Positions 42,650-52,046 of a DNA stretch of 64,000 nt are shown here, piece after piece (within the stretch, counting starts at the first letter, position 1; the number at the start of each line of letters is the position of its first letter). The notes beneath the pieces were generated by a model. It was not told where the DNA came from. It searched no databases and was given only the letters and a program-made list of their open reading frames with translations. Origin of the DNA: Coprococcus sp. (GTDB taxonomy: Bacteria; Bacillota_A; Clostridia; Lachnospirales; Lachnospiraceae); assembly GCA_017624085.1 (NCBI GenBank), contig JAGANU010000008.1, forward strand, positions 1-64,000, read 5' to 3'. Made by a program: the position numbers and the translations under genes.

Positions 42650-45139
42650 TTAATCTGGTACAGTGGGAGATTCATCATTCCAGAAGGAGTTTATGAGGGA
42701 ACTTACATTTGAAAGACTGCATATTTTATAGTCATCCCACTCTATCGGAAATAGCTCAGTATATCTCTGAGCAGTAAACCTTTCATCCAGAAGAAGTATT
42801 ATGCCCTTATCACTCTCTGTTCTTATAACTCTTCCCGCAGCCTGAAACACCTTATTGATTCCCGGAAACTGGTATGCATATTTAAAGCCGTCTGTATCAC
42901 TTCTTAGTATGCTGTCTGAGCTTTCTTTATCAAAGAAATCCATCATAAGCCTTCTTTCCGTACACACCTGGGGAAGTCCGGGGCCTACAATAACTGCACC
43001 TATAAGTCTGTCTCCCACAAGATCGATCCCCTCTGAAAAGATACCTCCCATAATGCAGAAGGCAAGAATATTGTCTTCCCCCTCAAAAGATTTTAAAAAA
43101 TCCTCCCTGTCACCCTCTGTCATATCAGGGCTCTGTACCATCATATTCATATCATATATAAGTTTATTCTTATCCACCATATCCAACACAGCCTGAAGCA
43201 TGGCATAGGAGGGGAAAAATACCATATAATTTCCCTGCTTTGAATTCACAAGATTCTCTATATAGCTGCAGATTCTGATATACTGATTTTCATTCCTCTT
43301 TGTGTACCTTGTAGTCACATCCCTTGCTATCATTATGCTTCTGTTCTTTTTATCAAATGGAGACGGTATGTATATTGCCTTGTCATCCGGGCAGTCAGAA
43401 AGCATCTCCATATAATACCTGACAGGAAGAATCGTTGCCGAGAAGAATACTGTTGCCATCCCCTTGTCGAGACAGGCCCTTATATTTGAGGCCGGCTTTA
43501 CGCAGTAGAGCCTAACGGAAAATCTTCCATCCTCCGTCAATTCATCATATATTACATAGTTTTCGTCAAGGAGCTCAGCAATATTTAAAAAGGCTGTGAG
43601 CTTGAAATAAAAATCAAGGATAAGCTTTCTATCCTCCATCTCTTTGTTTTCCTCAAGGAACAGCTCCATAGCCTGATGAAGACTCATAAGCTTAATATGT
43701 AACGTTCCGAGATGTTCAAGTATTCCATAGCCTCCGTCTGGCAGCTCCTTTTTTAACGCAATAAACTCCCTGTTGCAGCTGTTTATATATTTTGTAAGTC
43801 TTTTGCTGTATTTTTCTGCAAGCTTTTTCAGCTGAAGAAAATCCTCCTTAACAAGCCTTGCACTATACATGGAGGAGGCTCTGTCCACAAGATTATGGGC
43901 TTCATCTACAAGAAATACGTAATTTCCCGGTGCACCGCCTTCCTTTGCAAAATATCTCTTAAGGCTGGCTCTCGGATCAAAAACATAATTGTAATCACAT
44001 ATCACTCCATCAGCAAACAAGCTGGCGTCGAGTCCCAGCTCAAAGGGACATACCTTGTGTTTGTTCGCATAAGAAGTAATTACCTCCCTGTCTACCATGC
44101 TTTCATTTGATACCATGTCAAACAAAGCGTCATTTACTCTGTCATAATGACCATTTGCATAAGGACATGCCGAAGCGCTGCAGTCCGTTTCAGCCTGAAA
44201 GCATATTTTTTCTTTGGCAGTCAAAATAACCGTTTTAAACTCCAGACCTCGTAAGGAGAGCAAATTGATTGCATCCTTTGCAACAGTATGGGCAACTGTC
44301 TTTGCTGTCAGATAAAACAGCTTTGTCACCTCTCCCTGAACAAATGATTTTATGGTAGGATATATTGCCGCCATGGTCTTTCCTATACCTGTAGGTGCCT
44401 GAACATACAGATGCTCTTTTTGCTCTATCGTTTTATAGACATAGAGAGCCATCTCCTTCTGTCCCTTTCTGTATTCAAATGGAAACTCCATATTATCAAT
44501 TGTTTTGTTTCGGTTCTTCATATGACAATCTACAAGGTCGAGCCATCTGACAAGCTCTGACATCATTGAATCAAACCATCCTGTAAGATAGGCAAGGCTG
44601 TAGCATCTGCAGAAGAATTTTTCCTTTTCACTGTCAAGATTAACATAACTAATTCTTATGTAAATCTGTTCTAAGCTATTTTCCTTTGCATATAGATATG
44701 CATAGCACATGGCCTGGGCAACATGAACCCGCATAGGCTCACTGATCTCATCCAGATTCTTAAACACGCCCTTTATCTCATCAATCATGATATTTTTGTC
44801 CTCATAATCAACCTCATAAAACAAAACCATATCATCAAAAAACTCTCTGAAATTTTTTGGAGCTTTATATTCTGTTATCTCACATATAGCCGGTTCTTCT
44901 TTATTTATTATTCCGTCTGCTCTTCCCTGTATGGTGATTACATGCTCACCCTGTTCATATTCGGTTTGCAACAAAACCTCAGAACTATAATAAGACCCTG
45001 CCCTCTTTTGAAGCTTCCTATGAATCCTGCTTCCCGCATTCATCGCCTCAACCGGCAGAGTCCCATTGCTGCTATCTGCTATATCACCACTACGAAATAT
45101 AAATTCCACCAGGCTTCTAACTGATATACTAATATTCAT
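42650..45139 (-). CDS. XPD/DinG-type helicase with N-terminal RecB-like nuclease domain
   Basis: A 829-residue fusion. Residues about 35-150 carry RecB/Cas4-type PD-(D/E)xK nuclease marks: GRAD (72-75), ExK at 90-92 (ITEYK) and QxxxY at 142-146. The helicase follows with Walker A APTGIGKT (248-255), four Cys of an Fe-S cluster (CFQAETDC-x3-C and VCPF), DEAH (LVDEAHNLVD) and the C-terminal motif AAGRVIRTESDKG. Rad3/DinG proteins unwind DNA 5'-3'. Its start overlaps the stop of the PfpI gene by one base, so they are translationally coupled. Confidence 0.9.
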   Translation of the reverse strand: MNISISVRSLVEFIFRSGDIADSSNGTLPVEAMNAGSRIHRKLQKRAGSYYSSEVLLQTEYEQGEHVITIQGRADGIINKEEPAICEITEYKAPKNFREFFDDMVLFYEVDYEDKNIMIDEIKGVFKNLDEISEPMRVHVAQAMCYAYLYAKENSLEQIYIRISYVNLDSEKEKFFCRCYSLAYLTGWFDSMMSELVRWLDLVDCHMKNRNKTIDNMEFPFEYRKGQKEMALYVYKTIEQKEHLYVQAPTGIGKTMAAIYPTIKSFVQGEVTKLFYLTAKTVAHTVAKDAINLLSLRGLEFKTVILTAKEKICFQAETDCSASACPYANGHYDRVNDALFDMVSNESMVDREVITSYANKHKVCPFELGLDASLFADGVICDYNYVFDPRASLKRYFAKEGGAPGNYVFLVDEAHNLVDRASSMYSARLVKEDFLQLKKLAEKYSKRLTKYINSCNREFIALKKELPDGGYGILEHLGTLHIKLMSLHQAMELFLEENKEMEDRKLILDFYFKLTAFLNIAELLDENYVIYDELTEDGRFSVRLYCVKPASNIRACLDKGMATVFFSATILPVRYYMEMLSDCPDDKAIYIPSPFDKKNRSIMIARDVTTRYTKRNENQYIRICSYIENLVNSKQGNYMVFFPSYAMLQAVLDMVDKNKLIYDMNMMVQSPDMTEGDREDFLKSFEGEDNILAFCIMGGIFSEGIDLVGDRLIGAVIVGPGLPQVCTERRLMMDFFDKESSDSILRSDTDGFKYAYQFPGINKVFQAAGRVIRTESDKGIILLLDERFTAQRYTELFPIEWDDYKICSLSNVSSLINSFWNDESPTVPD

Positions 45140-45684
45140 TATCTCTTATATACAATCTTTTCAGCAAGCCCGCTTGCCGTATCACTGTCAACTAATATTT
45201 CAATAAGCTTAAGTCCAAAATCAATAGCCGTTCCTACGCCTCTGCTTGTAATAACATTGCCATCTACAACTACTGAATCCTCACAAAAGCTTTTTGCCAT
45301 AAGCTCATTCTCACATCCCGGGTAGCAGGTTGCCGCCTTATCAGAAAGAATACTCCAAAGTCCCAGAGCAGTTGGTCCTGCACATATGGCAGCAACATAT
45401 CCTCCCCTGTCATTTTGCTTTCTGACCAAAGCCTCTGCCTTAGGATTTGCCTTAAGGTTTGTAACCCCCGGAAGACCTCCGGGAAGAATAACCATATCAC
45501 ACTCATCAGCTACGTCTGACAGCAGCTCATCCATCGTTACTTCAATTCCGTGAGAACCTGTAACTCTGTCCGTATCATCCGCCGAAACCATAAGACACTC
45601 TACCCCTGCTCTTCTTAATAAATCAACTACTGTAAGAGCCTCAACCTCCTCAAATCCGGTTGCAAACAACATTCTTGCCCTCAT
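45139..45684 (-). CDS. DJ-1/PfpI-family protein
   Basis: 181-residue class I glutamine-amidotransferase-like fold: FATGFEEVEALTVVDLL at the start and the nucleophile elbow AAICAGPTALG with Cys at about 103. Members act as deglycases, chaperones or stress proteins; activity of this one is unknown. AGGAGGATTGATTT before the ATG. It is three bases after the CYTH gene and shares a TAATG junction with the helicase. Confidence 0.9.
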   Translation of the reverse strand: MRARMLFATGFEEVEALTVVDLLRRAGVECLMVSADDTDRVTGSHGIEVTMDELLSDVADECDMVILPGGLPGVTNLKANPKAEALVRKQNDRGGYVAAICAGPTALGLWSILSDKAATCYPGCENELMAKSFCEDSVVVDGNVITSRGVGTAIDFGLKLIEILVDSDTASGLAEKIVYKR

Positions 45685-45687
45685 AAA

Positions 45688-46215
45688 TCAATCCTCCTTA
45701 TATGCATCTGTAATAAACGCCGGTATAGCGTCCTTTTCCATCATGCTAAGGGCACTGTTCTGGAATATACCGGCCTTCGTTACATCCTTTAAGAACCAGG
45801 AAGGTGCTACAAAGCATTCTGCCAGCTCCTCCGAAGGAAATTCCACCTCAGCATAAATCAGTCCATCAAACTGTCCCTTAAATATATCAAGCTCTATAAC
45901 AAGCTGCTTATCTATCGCTGCTTCGCCGCAGCTTCCGTCTGTATCTGTAAGTGGGATAATATATCTGTCTTTTTCTATAATATTTCCACTTGCCATACAC
46001 CTCAGATTGTTATACTCATCAGTATCAAGAAAAAGCTCATACTCCTGTCTGCTGACAAGCCCCTTCGACTTTACTGTAAGCACCCTCTTGTCATCGTACT
46101 TCCTTATCCGAATAACCGGCTTTGTAGAAATGTACATTTGTTCCATATGTCTGACCGGGTATACATCAAGCTTTAACGGTATCTCTTTTATAATAAATTT
46201 TCTTTCAATCTCCAT
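45688..46215 (-). CDS. CYTH-domain protein (triphosphate tunnel metalloenzyme)
   Basis: 175 residues starting MEIERKFIIK, the ExExK signature of CYTH proteins, with the paired R-x-R strands (IRIRKYDDKRVLTVKSKG) and QLVIELDIFKGQ acidic strand. Relatives hydrolyse inorganic triphosphate or act as adenylate or thiamine-triphosphate enzymes; substrate not predictable. It lies 44 bases from the next membrane protein gene and three from the PfpI gene. Confidence 0.9.
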   Translation of the reverse strand: MEIERKFIIKEIPLKLDVYPVRHMEQMYISTKPVIRIRKYDDKRVLTVKSKGLVSRQEYELFLDTDEYNNLRCMASGNIIEKDRYIIPLTDTDGSCGEAAIDKQLVIELDIFKGQFDGLIYAEVEFPSEELAECFVAPSWFLKDVTKAGIFQNSALSMMEKDAIPAFITDAYKED

Positions 46216-46259
46216 ATTACATGCACCTGTTACCTTGAAATGAAAAACGAAACTATAGA

Positions 46260-47102
46260 CTAAAAAAAGCTTCCTGGTGGCACATCAAGGTTTGACATAC
46301 TGATAATTGCCTTATTTGCATACATCATGGCAACAAACATTCCAAGCATCCACACTGCAAAGGATGGCAGTATAACTCCCATGGCCATATTCACCGACAT
46401 TACAAACATAACAAGTGTAAGCGAATATACACATACAGCAAACACCTTGCCATATGTCAGTCCGGTGTGGAGCCTGTTTGCAACACCATTTACAACCAGA
46501 CTTAGAATAAGTGCCAGCATCAGATGTCTAACAGCGCAGGAAACCATTACACACACAAACATAAATATAATATATGCATAAAACAGTGGTGAAAGGGCTG
46601 CAAGGCTTTCATTATCAAAGCTGTTTGAGAAAATCAGGTATTTTACAGGCATCTCCATGTACGTGTATGTCATACCATTAGAAACAATACCCATATTTAA
46701 GCTTTTGCTTCCGATTGTGACATATACTCCATCCACATCCATGTCCTTAAGTGAAACCTCTTCATTCTCCGTGTTGATATACAGCTTCATATCACCAATA
46801 TCCAGCTGGTAATCCTGCTCCATGCTAAGAGCTTCATCTTCATAGGTAAATGGGGGAATCACTTCCATTGCAAGCTTTTTAAAACCGCCAACCTTTCCTA
46901 CCCAGGCAATGGCCTCTATTCCAAATTCAATAAAAGCAAATATAAATGTCACAAGCACAATAAACCAGACAAGTCTGCCGGTCCTTAGCTTTACAAGATG
47001 CTTATATTGCTTTGGACTCGTCACCGATATTGATATTTGATCAAGCATTGTAATATGCGAAAAGTCATCTATTTTATTTTCCTTTTTTTCCTTATCTTCC
47101 AT
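46260..47102 (-). CDS. Membrane protein, DUF1189-like
   Basis: A 280-residue protein with one N-terminal membrane helix (about 45-67), an extracytoplasmic domain (about 85-170) and four more helices (about 180-270). The pattern resembles DUF1189 proteins but the call is by topology and a few segments (LFYAYIIFMFV). Between the HAD gene and the CYTH gene with gaps of 35 and 44 bases. Confidence 0.72.
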   Translation of the reverse strand: MEDKEKKENKIDDFSHITMLDQISISVTSPKQYKHLVKLRTGRLVWFIVLVTFIFAFIEFGIEAIAWVGKVGGFKKLAMEVIPPFTYEDEALSMEQDYQLDIGDMKLYINTENEEVSLKDMDVDGVYVTIGSKSLNMGIVSNGMTYTYMEMPVKYLIFSNSFDNESLAALSPLFYAYIIFMFVCVMVSCAVRHLMLALILSLVVNGVANRLHTGLTYGKVFAVCVYSLTLVMFVMSVNMAMGVILPSFAVWMLGMFVAMMYANKAIISMSNLDVPPGSFF

Positions 47103-47137
47103 ATTTACCCCAATCTTTTAATATCCGTCAAATGCGC

Positions 47138-47950
47138 CTACTGTGGCTCTATTATACCAAGCTTTACCATTGCGTTATAAATACCGTCATACTCAGCATC
47201 CTCCGTAACAAGCATAACCTTTTCCTTCAAATCATCAGGTCCCTTGTCCATAATGACACTATTCGGACAATATAATAACATAGGCTCATCATTGTATCCA
47301 TCGCCAAATGCATACGAATCACTTAAAGGAATATTGAAATAGTCCAACAAAAATTGTATTCCGGTTGCTTTGCTAAAGCCCTTAGGAACGATCTCGCAGA
47401 ATTCTCCGCCTCTGTCAATATAGTCAAAGCTGTCTGACACAAAGCTTTTAAATGCTTTTACATCCGACCGTTTCTCATCAAACCAGCAGCAAAACTTGTC
47501 AAACACAAAATCCTCAGAACGAACGTCCTCACCTACATACACATTATTATCCCTGAAGTATTCTACCATCTCCAAAAGCTCCGGTCTGTCCATATTAAGG
47601 CCGTCAATATACACTCTATCCCTGTGCTCAAACATGCCGTACATGCCATATTTTCTGCAAGCCTCTGCAATCTCCCTGCATACCTTCTTATCAATTTCAT
47701 TGTGAAACAATTCCCGGCCATCATAAATAATAGATGTGCCACAGCCACACACATATCCGTCAAAGCCCGCTGATTTAATATCCTCTGTTATATTGCAGTA
47801 CACTCTTCCTGAATTGATAAATACAAGATTGCCATTCTTTCTCGCAGTCGCCAGTGCCTTTCTGGCGCTTTCAGGAAAGTACCTTGTTCCATCCTCGGTA
47901 ATGAGTGTTCCATCCACATCAAAAAACAGAATCTTTCTTTTATTGTTCAT
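47138..47950 (-). CDS. Cof-type HAD phosphatase
   Basis: 270-residue HAD hydrolase. Motif I FFDVDGTL, motif II INSGR, switch Lys in PKGFSKATGI and motif IV FGDGYNDEPML are present, with a C2 cap (Cof/YbjI). Some Cof proteins dephosphorylate the pyrimidine phosphate of riboflavin synthesis; its place 31 bases after ribH makes it a candidate for that missing phosphatase step, but this is inference. Confidence 0.92.
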   Translation of the reverse strand: MNNKRKILFFDVDGTLITEDGTRYFPESARKALATARKNGNLVFINSGRVYCNITEDIKSAGFDGYVCGCGTSIIYDGRELFHNEIDKKVCREIAEACRKYGMYGMFEHRDRVYIDGLNMDRPELLEMVEYFRDNNVYVGEDVRSEDFVFDKFCCWFDEKRSDVKAFKSFVSDSFDYIDRGGEFCEIVPKGFSKATGIQFLLDYFNIPLSDSYAFGDGYNDEPMLLYCPNSVIMDKGPDDLKEKVMLVTEDAEYDGIYNAMVKLGIIEPQ

Positions 47951-47981
47951 GATTATGTCCGCCCTGTACGTATATTTTATA

Positions 47982-48443
47982 CTACATCTGCTTCATAAGG
48001 TCGATCATCTCAAGAGCACCAAGTGCACAGTCATATCCCTTATTACCAGCCTTTGTTCCGGCACGTTCAATTGCCTGCTCAATATTCTCGGTTGTAACAA
48101 CACCAAACATTACAGGAACTCCTGAAGCAAGAGGTACTGAGGCAATCCCCTTCGAAACCTCATTACATACATAATCATAGTGGCTTGTTGCTCCACGAAT
48201 AACAGTTCCAAGACAAATGACCGCATCATATTTTCCACTTTCTGCCATTTTCTTTGCTGCAAGTGGAATCTCAAATGCCCCCGGAACCCAGGCAACAGTA
48301 ATGTCCTCTTCCTTTACATCATGACGAATAAGGGCATCCTGTGCACCACCCACAAGCTTAGATACTATAAACTCATTAAATCTTGCTGCAACTATGCCTA
48401 TTTTTGCTCCATTTGCTACAATCTTTCCTTCTAACTTATTCAT
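47982..48443 (-). CDS. ribH: 6,7-dimethyl-8-ribityllumazine synthase
   Basis: Penultimate step of riboflavin synthesis. [17 protein letters not shown] and the conserved [16 protein letters not shown] and [14 protein letters not shown] motifs are present. Start at ATG 48441-48443 (153 aa), eight bases after GGAGG. Last rib gene of the operon; a HAD phosphatase follows. Confidence 0.97.
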   Translation of the reverse strand: MNKLEGKIVANGAKIGIVAARFNEFIVSKLVGGAQDALIRHDVKEEDITVAWVPGAFEIPLAAKKMAESGKYDAVICLGTVIRGATSHYDYVCNEVSKGIASVPLASGVPVMFGVVTTENIEQAIERAGTKAGNKGYDCALGALEMIDLMKQM

Positions 48444-48574
48444 TATTCTATCCTCCGTTTTGTTTATTATTATTTTGTTTCCTTTTTTTGCATACAATTA
48501 TAAGGTTTACATAAAATTCATCTGAATGATATACTGCTTACCTGCTTTGTACCGAATTCACATATTGTACGGGG

Positions 48575-49780
48575 TCAGATATTATCAAGCATATGTCCCA
48601 TCTTATCCTTCTTTGTCCGCAAGTAAAACTCGTCAAATTTTGTCGGTTCAATCTCTATCGGAACTCTCTCTACTATCTCAAGCTTATAGCCTGCAAGACC
48701 GTATACCTTAAGCGGATTATTTGTAAGTAGTCTTATCTGCCTTATTCCAAGGTCAACCAATATCTGTGTTCCAATAGTGTAGTCTCTTGCATCCTCAGGA
48801 AAGCCAAGCTTCAAATTAGCCTCAACAGTGTCAAGCCCCATATCCTGAAGCGCGTAGGCTTTTATCTTGTTTATAAGTCCGATTCCACGGCCCTCCTGTC
48901 TCATGTACAAAAGGACTCCTCTTCCTTCTCTTGCAATGGCCTTCATTGCTGAATCAAGCTGCTGTCCACAGTCACACTTCATGGAGCCAAAGCAGTCTCC
49001 TGTAAGGCACTCACTGTGAACTCGGCAAAGCACCGGATTGCCGTCTGCTATATCTCCCATTGTGAGAGCTACATGGTGCTCTCCGTTCAGCTTATTTACA
49101 TACCCACATATTGTAAACTCACCATACCTGGTTGGAAGCTTGGCCTTTGTAACGCACTCTACAAAAACCTCATGCTCCTTTCTATACTGAACAAGCCTTT
49201 CAATTGTTGAAATCTTGAGCCCATGCTCTGTGGCAAATTGAATAAGGTCTTCCTTTCTTGCCATTGTTCCATCGTCCTTCATTATCTCGCAGCAAAGTCC
49301 GCATGGCTTAAGTCCGGCAATCTTCATAAGATCTACGGTTGCCTCTGTATGCCCGTTTCTCTCTATTACTCCGCCCCCTACTGCCTGAAGAGGAAACATA
49401 TGTCCGGGTCTTCTAAAGTCAGCCGGTTTAGCGCCTTCATCGACAAACTTTCTTGCAGTATAGCCTCTTTCCTCTGCGGAAATACCTGTTGTAGTATCCA
49501 CATGATCCACCGATACAGAAAATGCAGTACAATGGTTATCTGTATTTGTTATGCACATCTGAGGAAGGTTCAGCTTATCTGCATAGCATGCATCCATAGG
49601 CATACATATTAGTCCTCTTGCCCACTTTGCCATAAAGTTTACATTCTCTGTTGTTGCAAACTGTGCAGCACAGATTACATCGCCTTCATTTTCCCTGTCC
49701 TCATTGTCGAGCATTACAACAACCTTACCTGCCGCAAGATCTGCCGCTACCTCCTCAATCGTATTAAATTCAAAGCTCAT
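48575..49780 (-). CDS. ribBA: Bifunctional DHBP synthase / GTP cyclohydrolase II
   Basis: First enzymes of both branches of riboflavin synthesis. N-terminal RibB part (about 1-205): [17 protein letters not shown] and [10 protein letters not shown]-terminal RibA part: zinc Cys in [20 protein letters not shown] and the [17 protein letters not shown] loop. 401 aa, standard. AGGAGG upstream of the ATG; 12 bases after ribE. Confidence 0.97.
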   Translation of the reverse strand: MSFEFNTIEEVAADLAAGKVVVMLDNEDRENEGDVICAAQFATTENVNFMAKWARGLICMPMDACYADKLNLPQMCITNTDNHCTAFSVSVDHVDTTTGISAEERGYTARKFVDEGAKPADFRRPGHMFPLQAVGGGVIERNGHTEATVDLMKIAGLKPCGLCCEIMKDDGTMARKEDLIQFATEHGLKISTIERLVQYRKEHEVFVECVTKAKLPTRYGEFTICGYVNKLNGEHHVALTMGDIADGNPVLCRVHSECLTGDCFGSMKCDCGQQLDSAMKAIAREGRGVLLYMRQEGRGIGLINKIKAYALQDMGLDTVEANLKLGFPEDARDYTIGTQILVDLGIRQIRLLTNNPLKVYGLAGYKLEIVERVPIEIEPTKFDEFYLRTKKDKMGHMLDNI

Positions 49781-49792
49781 ACCTCATGCCTC

Positions 49793-50449
49793 CTATAAAA
49801 AACCGTTATTTGCCAGGAAATTCACATCGATTCCTGATTTATTTGAAGCTGTCTCATCCTGTCTAAAAGAAAGAAGCTTTTCTACATACTTTCCTACAAC
49901 ATCATTTTCAAGGTTAACCATCGCTCCTGGTTTGTTAAGAAGGAGTGTGGTCTCCCCGGCTGTGTGCGGTATTATGGATACCTTAAAGCAAACCGTATCC
50001 ACATAAGCCACAGTAAGACTTATTCCGTCTATAGCAATAGAGCCCTTTTCAATAATATACTTTAGTATCTTAGGACTGCAGTCAATCGTCACCCAAACTG
50101 CATTGTCCTCCCGCTTAATGTCCCGTATTGTACCTGTTCCGTCAATGTGGCCGGATACTATATGTCCTCCAAACCTTCCGTCTGCAGCCATGGCTCTCTC
50201 AAGATTTACCGGACTTTTTGCTGATAGCTGTCCGAGATTTGTTCTGCGAAGAGTCTCCGGCATTACATCTGCTGTAAAGGTACTATCCGAAATAGATGTT
50301 GCTGTCAGACACACACCATTTACCGCTATACTGTCGCCAGCCTTACAGTCCCTGATGACCTTATCTGCCTCAACGACAAGACTGCAGGACTGTGAGCCCT
50401 TATTTATTTTTTTTATCGTTCCTATTTCTTCAACTATTCCCGTAAACAA
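49793..50449 (-). CDS. ribE: Riboflavin synthase alpha chain
   Basis: Dismutes two lumazines into riboflavin. MFTGIVEEIGTI opens the first of two lumazine-binding domains; the second begins near FGGHIVSGHIDGTG. 218 aa. TTG start at 50447-50449, fixed by the invariant MFTGIVEE; AGGA nine bases upstream. 82 bases after ribD. Confidence 0.96.
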   Translation of the reverse strand: MFTGIVEEIGTIKKINKGSQSCSLVVEADKVIRDCKAGDSIAVNGVCLTATSISDSTFTADVMPETLRRTNLGQLSAKSPVNLERAMAADGRFGGHIVSGHIDGTGTIRDIKREDNAVWVTIDCSPKILKYIIEKGSIAIDGISLTVAYVDTVCFKVSIIPHTAGETTLLLNKPGAMVNLENDVVGKYVEKLLSFRQDETASNKSGIDVNFLANNGFL

Positions 50450-50531
50450 TTTCCGCTGTCCTTTCGCACTCTACTTTTATAACCTATCACCGGCTTTTAT
50501 ATTCTGTATAATATGCATAAGCTTATTCTAA

Positions 50532-51680
50532 TTACTGTCGCTTCTTGTATCTTAGCATTATATCCTGTCCAAACATCTGTGACTCATCAAAACGAAACAT
50601 ATATGCTTCGTCAACCTGATGGATGCCTTCCCCTGCTACCGGTGTGTATATTCCTTCTCCTCCAAACACCTTTGGAGCGATGAAGGTAATAGCCTCATCC
50701 ACAAGGCCCTTTTCAAGCATACTGTAGTTAAGCCTGCTTCCACCTTCAAGTAAAATACCATCTATCTCCATGTCACCAAGCTTATCCATAAGCTCCGAAA
50801 GGTCTACATGTCCATCCTGTTCTTCTGTAACAACAACAGTCACCCCACGACTCATAAGCTCTGAAGCCTTATCACTGTTTTCAACGCCCTCTTTTGTTGT
50901 GGCTATAATTACAGGAATATCACCTGCTGTTTTTACAAGAGCACTGTCAAGCGGTATTCTTAGCCTGCTGTCGCACACTATACGCACAGGATTCCTGGCA
51001 TTGTCACACTGTCGGCACTGTCCATCCGGTATTCTGCAGCTTAGCATAGGGTCGTCAGCCAGAACCGTTCCAATACCAACCATAATACCCTTGTGCTTAT
51101 TTCTAAGTTCCATAACATAGGCTCTTGCCAAATCTCCTGTTATCCATTTGCTTTTTCCTGTACATGTTGCTATCTTTCCGTCCATAGTCATGGCATATTT
51201 CATAGTAACATACGGTCTTTTGGTGGTAATATATTTGAAGAAAATATCATTTATTTTGTCACACTCTTCCTTGAGACAATGAGTATACACCTGTATTCCT
51301 GATTTTCTTAATATCTCAAAGCCTTTTCCGGAGACCTTTTCGTTTGGGTCGTCAGAGCCACAGAAAATTCTCCCTATACCGTGCTCTATTATGGCGTCAA
51401 CGCAAGGGGGCTGCTTCCCATGATGGCAGCAAGGTTCAAGTGTCACATACATATCGGCACCTTTTGCATCTGATGGAGCAGCAAGGCTGGCAAACGCCGC
51501 TCTTTCCGCATGAAGCTGACCATAGCGCTCGTGATAACCTTCCCCAATTATGCAGCCATCCTTTACAATTACTGCTCCAACAAGGGGATTTGGATTTACA
51601 GCGCCAAGGCCTCTTTCGGCCAGTTCTATTGCTCTTCTCATATATTTGGGTTCAAACCCCTGTACATTGCCTTGCTCCAT
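50532..51680 (-). CDS. ribD: Bifunctional pyrimidine deaminase / reductase
   Basis: Deaminates, then reduces, the pyrimidine intermediate. Deaminase zinc site: HAERAAF and LEPCCHHGKQPPC; reductase domain from about 145 (YVTMKYAMTMDGKIAT) to LEGGSRLNYSML. 382 aa. First structural gene after the FMN riboswitch terminator. GAGAGGTGAAAGCT before the ATG. Confidence 0.97.
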   Translation of the reverse strand: MEQGNVQGFEPKYMRRAIELAERGLGAVNPNPLVGAVIVKDGCIIGEGYHERYGQLHAERAAFASLAAPSDAKGADMYVTLEPCCHHGKQPPCVDAIIEHGIGRIFCGSDDPNEKVSGKGFEILRKSGIQVYTHCLKEECDKINDIFFKYITTKRPYVTMKYAMTMDGKIATCTGKSKWITGDLARAYVMELRNKHKGIMVGIGTVLADDPMLSCRIPDGQCRQCDNARNPVRIVCDSRLRIPLDSALVKTAGDIPVIIATTKEGVENSDKASELMSRGVTVVVTEEQDGHVDLSELMDKLGDMEIDGILLEGGSRLNYSMLEKGLVDEAITFIAPKVFGGEGIYTPVAGEGIHQVDEAYMFRFDESQMFGQDIMLRYKKRQ

Positions 51681-51710
51681 ATAGCTTTCACCTCTCTTAC
51701 AGAAAAGTAC

Positions 51711-51746
51711 AAAATAAAATAACCCGAAGATTAAATCCTCGGGTTA
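51711..51746 (-). terminator. Riboswitch-controlled terminator before ribD
   Basis: AACCCGAGGAT and ATCTTCGGGTT form an 11-base stem (one G-U), followed by a TTTTATTTTG run on the minus strand. Its 5' arm can instead pair with the P1 strand AATCTTCGGG of the FMN aptamer, giving antitermination when FMN is absent. Confidence 0.9.
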
Positions 51747-51805
51747 CGTTAAAGACTTACACAAAACCGCAAAAAGCCTCTGATAATATAATCAAAAACT
51801 GAATA

Positions 51806-51932
51806 TATTCTTCTCTCATCCAGACTATACTGTCGGTTCCGGAATCACACCGGATCATGCCCAAAGGCTCACGGACTTAAAGGATTACGCCTTAACACCG
51901 TCGGTGGAGAATTGCACTCGCCCCCGAAGATT
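51806..51932 (-). promoter_or_regulatory. FMN riboswitch (RFN element)
   Basis: On the minus strand the aptamer contains ATCTTCGGGGG, ATTCTCCACCGACGGT, GATCCGGTGTGATTCCGG, ACCGACAGTATAGTCTGGAT and closes with AGAAGAAT. All conserved RFN blocks are present. It binds FMN and, with the terminator at 51711-51746, ends transcription of the rib operon when FMN is high. Confidence 0.98.
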
Positions 51933-51968
51933 CAATATCTATTTACTTGTTTTCCTTAAACCGACTAC

Positions 51969-51997
51969 ATTGTAGTCCATTTATGCGTTTATTGCAA
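51969..51997 (-). promoter_or_regulatory. Promoter of the riboflavin operon
   Basis: TTGCAA (51992-51997) and TACAAT (51969-51974) on the minus strand, 17 bases apart, about 37 bases before the FMN riboswitch. An inverted repeat GATGCA / TGCATC at about 52007-52026 lies just after the VWA gene and has no T-run. Confidence 0.7.
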
Positions 51998-52046
51998 CTC
52001 TTTTTTGAGGATGCACTTAAGAATGCATCGTCAAAAGGAAGTTGTA

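Noticed and set aside
51344..51802. 152-aa plus-strand ORF
   Set aside because: Antisense of ribD and its terminator; composition is not protein-like.
52007..52026. GATGCA/TGCATC hairpin after the VWA gene
   Set aside because: No T-run follows, so I do not call it a terminator; it may be a chance palindrome.
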